A stretch of DNA of 64,000 bases from Zygotorulaspora mrakii (lineage: Eukaryota > Ascomycota > Saccharomycetes > Saccharomycetales > Saccharomycetaceae): NCBI RefSeq assembly GCF_013402915.1, contig NC_050723.1:1-64000 (forward strand). The letters are read 5' to 3'. Positions 53,165 to 61,496 of this stretch are shown here, one piece after another. The position numbers were made by a program, and so were the translations under genes. A model generated the notes under the pieces. The model was not told the origin of the DNA, did not search any database, and saw only the letters and a program-made list of their open reading frames with translations. The stretch's first letter is position 1. Each line of letters begins with the position of its first letter.

Positions 53165-55588
53165 ATGTCTCGTTTTTTTTCTGCCTCCTATGATTCTGAT
53201 AGTGCAAGCTCGTCGTCCGAAGAGGACTTACTGTCGTCTTCCGATGAAGAATTATTAAGCTCTTCTGTTGAGGAAGAGGAGTCTGACGATTCCTACTTCA
53301 ATGATTCGGAATCTGAATCTGACATAGATTCCGACGACTCTGATTCGAAGCCATATGGTCCTGATTGGTTTAAGAAATCTGAGTTTAGAAAAGGTGGAGG
53401 TAACAAATTCTTGAAGGGTGCTAACTACTCTGATTCTGGTGAATCAGAGGATGAAGGAAAGAAAGTTGTCAAGTCTGCGAAGGAAAAATTACTAGATGAT
53501 ATGCAAACTGTTTTCTCCAAGATTGACACCGCCGAAATGACACAGGATTGGATTACCATCTTGACTGAATTTGATAACATATCTCGTCTTTTGATCAGAG
53601 CTCAACAACAAAACTATGGTACGCCAAATATATACGTGAAGACTCTTGCACAAGTGGAAGATATTGTCGGCAAAACTTCCCAATCTGATATCAAAAACAA
53701 AGCTGTATCCAAAGCTTATAACACCACTAAACAAAGAGTCAAAAAAGCTGCAAAGGAAAACGAGGCTCTATTGACAAAATTCAGAGAAGACCCAGAAGCT
53801 TTTGATGGGGAGGCAACTGTTGAAATCGGGACATCCAATAGCGATGAAATCTCACAATACGGCAAAAAATCAATTAATTTATCATCCGTTGCCAGTGGCT
53901 CATCGGAAGCAGCCTTCTTTTCAGCTTTGCGTATTGTCATTGATTCAAGAGGTAAAAAGAATGTCGATCAAGCTGGCTTAGTCAAAACTGTTGAAGAGCT
54001 TTTAGAAACTGCGAAATCTTCATACGAGACTATTATGGCATATTTGACTTTGATTCCAATCAGGTTCGACGTCTCTGGTAGCATGTCATATCAACCAATA
54101 GAACAGTGGAAATTATGTTACAACGATACCATGAAATTTTTGACTCTCTTGGAAGAAAAAGTTGATACTTATGTTGTTAGTGAGCTAGCTCAACGCAATG
54201 AGTTCTTAGAAGAGGAGCCTGAAGCTGATGAGAATGGTGTTAAGAAAATAGTAGGCTCTGTTTTTGCTTTTGTCGAAAGATTGGACGATGAGTTCAATAA
54301 ATCCTTGCTAAACACTGACCCTCATTCCAGTGATTATCTAGCTCGCCTAAGACAGGAACAAGATATCTACAATTTGATTCTCAGGACTCAGTTGTACTTA
54401 GAGGCAACAACTTCCGAAGAAGATCAAGAAAAAGTATTAGCTCGTCCTTTCGTGAAAAGACTAGATCACATTTACTATAAATCTACTTCTTTGATAAAAA
54501 TAATGGAAAACAATGCGTGGAAGTCATTTGTACCACCTAATCCTTCCAAAATTACCCCTTTTACCGGAGAGGTAAATGACGAATATGCTATAAATTTGGT
54601 AGGAAAACTGTCCGAAAGCCTCCGTAAAAACAAAAATGGCGGTATACGCAAGCGTGCCATTTTGTACCATGTTTACTTCAGTGCTTTGAATATAGATTTC
54701 AACACAGCCAAGACAATGTTGATAAGTTCCAAAGTTCAGGCATATATTAATAACTCCGACCCCTCTTTGCAAATCCTTTTTAACAGGGTTGTTGTTCAAC
54801 TAGGTTTAGCAGCATTTAAACTCTGTCTAATTGAAGATTGTCATCAAGTTCTAAACGAACTATTAGCATCTTCTCATCTAAGAGAAATTTTAGGCCAACA
54901 AACGCTTCAAAGAGTGACTGCAAACTCAACGTCCTCTAGTGCCGACGAACGTGAACAATTGTGTCTACCATATCATCAACACATTAACCTTGACTTAATT
55001 GATTTAGTCTTTATGACGTGTTCTCTTTTGATTGAAGTTCCGCAAATGACAGCTTTCTACTCCGGTATAAAGGTGAAGAGAATACCTTACTCTCAAAAGT
55101 CAATTCGTCGTGCTTTAGAGCACTATGACAAATCTAGTTTCCAAGGACCTCCTGAAACTCTAAGAGACTTCGTGCTTCACGCGGCCAAATCCATGCAAAA
55201 GGGAGACTGGAAAAAATCTATTGACTACCTCAGCTCCATTCCAACTTGGTCTCTGCTACCTAATGCTGAAAACGTGCTGACAAATCTTGGAGAAAGAGTT
55301 CAGATTGAGTCCCTAAAAACATTCTTCTTTATTTACAAACGATTCTATTCAAAGATTTCCGTTGACAAATTTTCAAAGCTTTTCAATCTCTCTAACGAAA
55401 AGGTCATTCAAATTTTAGAATCTGCAATTTCGGAATACGACATCAATACCAAGCTTGATGACTCGAAGGATTTTTTCATTGTGGAGAAAGGTGATGAGAT
55501 TACGAAATTAGAAGAAGTTGCACTGAAGTTGAACAAGGAAGTCAAAATCGCGAAGGAACGATCAAACCCCTCTACAGCTCGCCGTTAG
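53165..55588 (+). CDS. NIP1: Translation initiation factor eIF3 subunit c
   Basis: 807 codons (S. cerevisiae 812). Starts [20 protein letters not shown], the very acidic Ser/Asp/Glu N-terminus that contacts eIF1 and eIF5. A long helical middle follows ([33 protein letters not shown]). The C-terminal PCI domain includes [20 protein letters not shown] and [20 protein letters not shown]. It is a scaffold of the eIF3 core in the multifactor complex. YMR309C position. Confidence 0.97.
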   Translation: MSRFFSASYDSDSASSSSEEDLLSSSDEELLSSSVEEEESDDSYFNDSESESDIDSDDSDSKPYGPDWFKKSEFRKGGGNKFLKGANYSDSGESEDEGKKVVKSAKEKLLDDMQTVFSKIDTAEMTQDWITILTEFDNISRLLIRAQQQNYGTPNIYVKTLAQVEDIVGKTSQSDIKNKAVSKAYNTTKQRVKKAAKENEALLTKFREDPEAFDGEATVEIGTSNSDEISQYGKKSINLSSVASGSSEAAFFSALRIVIDSRGKKNVDQAGLVKTVEELLETAKSSYETIMAYLTLIPIRFDVSGSMSYQPIEQWKLCYNDTMKFLTLLEEKVDTYVVSELAQRNEFLEEEPEADENGVKKIVGSVFAFVERLDDEFNKSLLNTDPHSSDYLARLRQEQDIYNLILRTQLYLEATTSEEDQEKVLARPFVKRLDHIYYKSTSLIKIMENNAWKSFVPPNPSKITPFTGEVNDEYAINLVGKLSESLRKNKNGGIRKRAILYHVYFSALNIDFNTAKTMLISSKVQAYINNSDPSLQILFNRVVVQLGLAAFKLCLIEDCHQVLNELLASSHLREILGQQTLQRVTANSTSSSADEREQLCLPYHQHINLDLIDLVFMTCSLLIEVPQMTAFYSGIKVKRIPYSQKSIRRALEHYDKSSFQGPPETLRDFVLHAAKSMQKGDWKKSIDYLSSIPTWSLLPNAENVLTNLGERVQIESLKTFFFIYKRFYSKISVDKFSKLFNLSNEKVIQILESAISEYDINTKLDDSKDFFIVEKGDEITKLEEVALKLNKEVKIAKERSNPSTARR

Positions 55589-55861
55589 ACGTTACGCGTT
55601 CCCATTGCTTTAAGTCAAAAGTAAGTTGATTGTTCGACGGTGGCATGCATACCTGTATATTACTCGGCTAATTTACCTGTATATATCATACGTATACATG
55701 GGGAAAATACATTGAATTTTAAAAAACCGACTCTTTCACGTTAAGCAAAATTAGCAGAGGATGTCTTACATAATGTAGCAATGAATTATTAGCAATTGAA
55801 CCACTTTATTAAAATATAAAAAAATAAAATTTTTTACAAAAAGTCAATATATAATGGACTG

Positions 55862-58800
55862 TTATGCAAAGTCCTCACTTGCAATTCCCGACCTTGAACA
55901 CATTTGTGTGAAAATGCCACCTTCCTCGAACAAGGCCTTTGGTGCATCAAACTCAGCGACCACACCATCTTCCAGCACCAAGACTCGGTCATAGCTTAAG
56001 ATGGTCTTCAGTCTGTGTGCAATACATAAAATTGTGCAGTCTTTGAAAGATTCAGCGATTCTGGCTTGAATTTTTCCATCGGTTTCGTAGTCAACAGATG
56101 AAGTTGCTTCATCCAGAATTAAAATCTTCGTCTGACGAACCAAAGCTCTTGCTAGTGCCAAAATTTGCCTCTCACCGAGCGAAAAATTGAAACCTTCCTC
56201 TTCAACCTGTTGGTCGAGATGAAACTTATGCATGTTGGAATAACTTCCACTAGTATCCGGTTTCTGTGTTTTTATTTCCTCCAACTCATCGGAAACAATT
56301 GCACCTGCATTTTTTAAGGCATCCCATAGGCTCTCATCTGGACGTTCATTGAATGGATCCAGATTTTTTCGAACACTACCTTTGAAAAGCACAGGATCTT
56401 GCGGGATGATAGTCAAATTACGCCTTAGATCGAATAAGCCTAATTGTGAAATGTCAATGTCATCTATGGTGATCTTGCCTCCTGCCAACTCGTTAAGCCT
56501 ATATAAGGCATTCATAATAGTTGATTTACCAGCACCAGTTCTTCCACATATTCCGACCTTTTCCCCACTTTTTATACTTACATTGAAGTCCCTCAAAACC
56601 AGAGGTAGACCTGGCCTATATGCAAAGTTCACGTCTTCAAATACAATCTCACCTCTTGAGGGCCAAGAATCTGGAGGGCAGGCCTCGGATTTCCTATAAG
56701 CAGCTTCGACGGGAAGATCTTCAGCATAAGAAACCATTCTTTCGGCACTGTTCATGTCATTTTCTGTTTGAGTGACAGCTCTAAGCAAACTATTCAAAAG
56801 ACCCGGCAATTGTAGGACATAGGTAAGTAAAACACCCACAGATGAAGCTGATATATTAAACTGTCTTGTAACGCACAATAAAGTGATAATTAATGCAAAT
56901 GCAACTGCCACTAAATCCAAAAACACTGCAACCCATCTTTGGAGAGCCACCAGCAAGTATGATGCTTCATTCATTCTGTTTATTAAGAAGTCCGTCTTCG
57001 CTAAAAATCTTTCCTGACTTCTATAGCATTTGATAGTTTCCATACCACTCAAAACCTCGTTAAGATTATTGTAAACGAACGACCGTTGAATTGCTTCTAG
57101 TCTTTTGACTTCTCTTCCTGTACTCTGATAATGATCTGATATGATCACAAACATGAAGGCCAGAAATGGTATTGCTATTGCAAACCAAGGAAGGTAAACA
57201 ATACACAGTACGCAAACACCTACGATATTAGCAATTTGGGTCACTAGTAAACGCATACTTTCTGACATCTCATTATCCAAACTATCAGTATCTTTCGTAA
57301 ACCTATTCAAAATACGCCCAATCGGGGTAGTGTCCAAAAAAGACATTGGGCTATGCAATACTCTTTTTACAGCCTGTAAATTGAGGCGCTTAGAAGCTTG
57401 AAGACCCAAGTAACACAGAAGCGTGAAAGCACCGTTCAAGAAAAAATAGGCACCAAAAACAAAGAACGAATATAATCCCATATAAAACGGAGTGGATCTA
57501 TTAGTAAATTTGTTTTCTGTCCAATAACTTAACCATACGGAGGAGAAAAGTGTACAAAATGTTGACCCAATTATGCACACAATAAAAAGTGGAAACAGAA
57601 GAATACCAGATTTTCCAACCGCAGAAAAGAGATATTTTTTATAGATGGAAAGCTGAATACTGTTGACAGCTCTTTCTTCCCTCGTGGTTATATTACCGTT
57701 CACATGCTCTTCTGTAGATTTTTTACTCAATTGCCTTTGCAGGTACTCTATGTCTCGTTCTTGTGAGCCATTATTGGGCACACTTTTCGAGTTGTGCATG
57801 TTCTCATAAGTTTCCTTCTCGTTCTCCTCAGTTTTTATTTCTTGCTCATCTTCTTCGTTTGCTTCTTCTTCAGTACCTTGCGACATAAACTGGAGTAAAT
57901 TAATCAAGGTTTCATTATGCATCTTTAGTTTTTCCAACGTCCCGATCTCAAAAGACCCATCGGTCCCAATAACAATAATACGATCAGCCTTTTCAATCAG
58001 GGAAAGTTGATGAGTAGCTAGTATTCTGGTTTTATTTTTTAATAGGCCCAATAAGCACTCATCAACAATATGTTTCCCCACACGAGAGTCAACCGCACTC
58101 AGAACATCGTCAAAAACATATATATCCTTATTTTTGTACACCGTTCTGGCTAAGTTGATACGTGCCTTCTGTCCACCTGATAATGTGATACCACGTTCAC
58201 CAATTTCCGTCATATCGCCAGATGGTAATATATCCAAATCTGCTTCTAAAGCACAAACACGAACTATTTCTTTATACTTTTTTTTTTCATATGGGGACCC
58301 AAAAATTATATTATCTCTAACAGTAGCGTTTTGTATCCAAGGATAACCACAAAGAAGTAAATCTCCATTTATTTCGATGTGACCAGACGTTTTATTCATG
58401 AACCCTGCCATTGCATTCAAAAGAGATGTCTTACCCGTACCAATTGGGCCTGTGATAATGACGAATTCCCCACTTTTTACTTCGAAGTTCAAGTCCTTGA
58501 AACCATTAAAAGAAGAATTTGACTTTTCAAGATCTTCCTGAGATTTTTCTTTTGGTTCTTCTTTTGGTTCTTCTTTTGGTTCTTCCTTTGGCTCTTCCTT
58601 CGACTTTTTGTTCTTGTTTGACTTACTTTTGGCCGAAGCAGATTCTACCTTTTTCTTTTCCTCTAATGTATCAATTACCTGAAAATCCTCCCATTCAAAG
58701 GAAGCATTGTCCATCCTTAAAGCTACAGTGTCCGGCAAGTTACTATTTGAATTCGGTAAAAACTCATTACTTTTTTTCTCTTCCGGAGAATCAAGCAATT

Positions 58801-60310
58801 GTTGTAATCTGCCCAAACCTATAAACATATCAATACCTGTTGTGATTGCCAAAGGAAGAAAAAACATTTGTAAACTTAAAACCTGGAAAAGGGAAAGCGA
58901 GGAAAAAATATTTGCTGCACTCCTACCATCACGATTAGTTTGGTACATTGACAAAAAAGTTGCCAAAGATGAGAAACTTGGTAAAGATATACCTAAACCA
59001 ATTAGTAAATTCCTAACATACAGCATCCTTCTCACTTTAACGACTTCTTTTCCCCTAATTGTCTTTATATCACTTTCATAAGCGTCCTCCCAAGCATAAA
59101 ATTTAATCATCTTCATATTATTTAGTAGTTCTCTCATTCTAGTAACTCTAGCGTCAGTAAACATATTTGCATCAATTCTAAATTTTATAATATATTTTAC
59201 CACGAATAAGCATGAGAAAATAGCAGCAAAAAAAATACCTATACCGACAAGAGCAATTGCTCCAACATTAACAATAAGTAGAACGATAACGATAGCAATG
59301 ATTGCCGGGAAACCGGCTAAGAATGGTTGAAACGATAGACCAAACTCAATCCTTGCTAAATCAGTTGTTACAAATGAAGTAACTTTACCATTTGGATATT
59401 TATGCCTTGCATATGCTGATGCCTTAAACATTTTATTCAAGGCAGCTTTTGTCAGGACAGATTTGACTTGAACACCAAGCGTTTGAGAAGCTAGGAAAAA
59501 ATGATTGAAAGCAAGACCATTAACAATCATCATTATGCAAGCGCCTATTGCGTAACCAACGCCGCTATTAACATGTAGACTGGGAGACAATGCTTTTTCT
59601 TGAACAAAATTGATTAATCGTTTGGTAATCATTGGATTGAAGGCCGATGCACAGTTCGCCAGATTAGCGCAAAACACCGCCCAAAGATACTGTTTTCTGA
59701 AAGTGAAAAATGTAGCCTTTAGGACAGTATTTTTCGGTAAATTAACATTATCAAAAATTTCATCCTCCGTGGCATTTGGGTGCTCTTTGATATACTCTTT
59801 TTTTGCCTTTTCGAAATAATAGTTCATATTTTTGTCAAATTGCGCGAACATAACTTCGATAGACAATCTTTCCTGCATTTTGAACATATCATTAGGCTGT
59901 ATCGTTCTCTTGTATCCCGTTCGTACCGCTGGGAAAACCCACCAGATGAAAATTCTAGATAAAATATTAGCAGAAAAGATAGGAAACGACTTCCTTTCCT
60001 CATCGGACGGGATATGCGGTATCTTGCGGCTATGCAAGAATGAAAATAGCCGCTTTTGTGGGTAAATATCAGACTCAGTCACCCTTTCCAAATCATCAAC
60101 ATTCAAGAAAGTCTCAGGTCTGTTTCTGTTCACAATATACTCTCCTGTTGCATCAAGCCCCTCATCCTCATTGCTCTCCTTCAGTTTATATATATCTCCC
60201 TCGCTGTAATGTGTCGAAGAAGAGCTGCGAGAAACAGAAGCACTGTTGGTCTTGGCAGCTATTTGTACTTGATCATTCCCGTCCTTTTTATTCCATACCG
60301 GGCTCACCAT
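55862..60310 (-). CDS. YOR1: Oligomycin-resistance ABC transporter (ABCC family)
   Basis: 1482 codons from ATG at 60310 (S. cerevisiae 1477); the frame is open to 60346, but that codon is TTG. Full-size ABCC pump with two membrane domains and two nucleotide-binding domains. NBD1 Walker A is GPIGTGKT (621-628), signature LSGGQKARINLAR, Walker B IYVFDDVLSAVD. NBD2 Walker A is GRTGAGKST (1256-1264), signature FSLGERQILALARAL, Walker B ILILDEATSSVD. A Lys/Glu/Pro repeat (four EEPK units, about residue 570-590) sits just before NBD1. Plasma-membrane exporter of oligomycin and other organic anions. A PDRE lies 229 bp upstream. YGR281W position. Confidence 0.96.
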   Translation of the reverse strand: MVSPVWNKKDGNDQVQIAAKTNSASVSRSSSSTHYSEGDIYKLKESNEDEGLDATGEYIVNRNRPETFLNVDDLERVTESDIYPQKRLFSFLHSRKIPHIPSDEERKSFPIFSANILSRIFIWWVFPAVRTGYKRTIQPNDMFKMQERLSIEVMFAQFDKNMNYYFEKAKKEYIKEHPNATEDEIFDNVNLPKNTVLKATFFTFRKQYLWAVFCANLANCASAFNPMITKRLINFVQEKALSPSLHVNSGVGYAIGACIMMIVNGLAFNHFFLASQTLGVQVKSVLTKAALNKMFKASAYARHKYPNGKVTSFVTTDLARIEFGLSFQPFLAGFPAIIAIVIVLLIVNVGAIALVGIGIFFAAIFSCLFVVKYIIKFRIDANMFTDARVTRMRELLNNMKMIKFYAWEDAYESDIKTIRGKEVVKVRRMLYVRNLLIGLGISLPSFSSLATFLSMYQTNRDGRSAANIFSSLSLFQVLSLQMFFLPLAITTGIDMFIGLGRLQQLLDSPEEKKSNEFLPNSNSNLPDTVALRMDNASFEWEDFQVIDTLEEKKKVESASAKSKSNKNKKSKEEPKEEPKEEPKEEPKEKSQEDLEKSNSSFNGFKDLNFEVKSGEFVIITGPIGTGKTSLLNAMAGFMNKTSGHIEINGDLLLCGYPWIQNATVRDNIIFGSPYEKKKYKEIVRVCALEADLDILPSGDMTEIGERGITLSGGQKARINLARTVYKNKDIYVFDDVLSAVDSRVGKHIVDECLLGLLKNKTRILATHQLSLIEKADRIIVIGTDGSFEIGTLEKLKMHNETLINLLQFMSQGTEEEANEEDEQEIKTEENEKETYENMHNSKSVPNNGSQERDIEYLQRQLSKKSTEEHVNGNITTREERAVNSIQLSIYKKYLFSAVGKSGILLFPLFIVCIIGSTFCTLFSSVWLSYWTENKFTNRSTPFYMGLYSFFVFGAYFFLNGAFTLLCYLGLQASKRLNLQAVKRVLHSPMSFLDTTPIGRILNRFTKDTDSLDNEMSESMRLLVTQIANIVGVCVLCIVYLPWFAIAIPFLAFMFVIISDHYQSTGREVKRLEAIQRSFVYNNLNEVLSGMETIKCYRSQERFLAKTDFLINRMNEASYLLVALQRWVAVFLDLVAVAFALIITLLCVTRQFNISASSVGVLLTYVLQLPGLLNSLLRAVTQTENDMNSAERMVSYAEDLPVEAAYRKSEACPPDSWPSRGEIVFEDVNFAYRPGLPLVLRDFNVSIKSGEKVGICGRTGAGKSTIMNALYRLNELAGGKITIDDIDISQLGLFDLRRNLTIIPQDPVLFKGSVRKNLDPFNERPDESLWDALKNAGAIVSDELEEIKTQKPDTSGSYSNMHKFHLDQQVEEEGFNFSLGERQILALARALVRQTKILILDEATSSVDYETDGKIQARIAESFKDCTILCIAHRLKTILSYDRVLVLEDGVVAEFDAPKALFEEGGIFTQMCSRSGIASEDFA
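58556..58606 (-). repeat. 12 bp coding microsatellite (EEPK)n in YOR1
   Basis: GGTTCTTCTTTT-type units repeat four times with minor changes, encoding tandem KEEP in the linker before NBD1. Such repeats can vary in copy number between strains. Confidence 0.75.
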
Positions 60311-61496
60311 ATTATCACAAGAACGCACACTCCGCAACTCCAACAACCTGGTTCAACCTCCAGGTTCTCGATCAAAATCACTTGGTCAACTTGTCTAAAT
60401 CTTAATTTGCCACCCAACTTGTGTATTTAACCATCACTTCTTAAGAATCAACCTCATTCTATATTGGCCGAAATTGCGTTCAATGCTCTTGCAAATCGTT
60501 TTTCTAATATCCGTCGCATCCTGCCTGACAGAGACAATTTCCGCGGAACGGTGTGTTCGCGGATACAAATCCTGCCAAGGCCAAAGAAAAAGAGGCAAAG
60601 CGGCACTGTTGGCATCTCTAATCAGATTGATATGAACTAGAATACCGCTAGGCAAGCCCTAGTTGTTGGATGCGTCAGTCCAGCGATTGAGGCGAGTAAC
60701 TCGGGACGCATATCCGTTTTTTTTTGGAGCTGTCAGCTGGTAAATGCATGTAAGGGCGTACGCAATTTCTTCGCAGTGCTGCTCCTTACGGTGAGTCCTC
60801 AAGCGGTCTTTAGAAACTCAGCAGAGCCTCACTAACAGATGCCTGGCACTATCGCATGGGAACATCAGTTTAGATGTAGAAGTGATCCCGTGACATTCAC
60901 GTGACTATCACATGCCTTTTGTCAAATCACGTGGTTTTGAGAATCGAGGAGCTCTCTTATTTACAGCACTTGAGGGCGCATTACCGCTATTTGGCTAGCC
61001 ATACTGGTCAGCAGGTGTCTGCTTGCTATGCATCAGTATATACAGATAGATAGCGCTCTACCAAGTCTTATTTGATTTAATCTTCGTTTACGTCATCATT
61101 AACGAGGTGTGTTTCTATCCAAGTTGATAGTGTTGACAGTTCACTACCTATTTTTTTTGTGTGAAGCTGTCCTACAAAGAAATTTTTAAAACAAATATGA
61201 AAATATCTGATCTACAGAACAAAGTTTAAAAAAATACCAGCTTGATTCAATATATTGAGACCTGCACCAGTTTCGAAAATATTCAGAGACCCAGTAAACT
61301 GGATTAGCATTGACTCAGGCATCTTGTGGTACCCAACAAGCTTTCATTTTCCCGAAACAAACGGCAAGCAACATCGATTTGATCGGAGGATTCCCTTTGG
61401 ACAAAAACAAAAGGTTTTGAGCGAGAAAATTTGAGTTTTTGACGGCATAGGCAGATACCCAATTTTGCATTACAGATAATAGTAATTGGTGGAGAA
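60311..61496. other. Divergent promoter region YOR1/PSE1
   Basis: 1.19 kb between divergent genes. It holds the PDRE near YOR1 and several CACGTG-like or CACGTGA/TCACGTG cores (about 60898-60903 and 60928-60933) in the middle. Small open frames at 60434-60655 and 61304-61537 (-) are not credible. No RNA gene is seen. Confidence 0.55.
60539..60548. promoter_or_regulatory. PDRE (Pdr1/Pdr3 site) upstream of YOR1
   Basis: TTCCGCGGAA is a perfect palindromic pleiotropic drug response element. A partial TCGCGGA copy follows at about 60557-60563. It lies 229 bp upstream of the YOR1 ATG, the gene type this element controls in S. cerevisiae. Confidence 0.85.
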
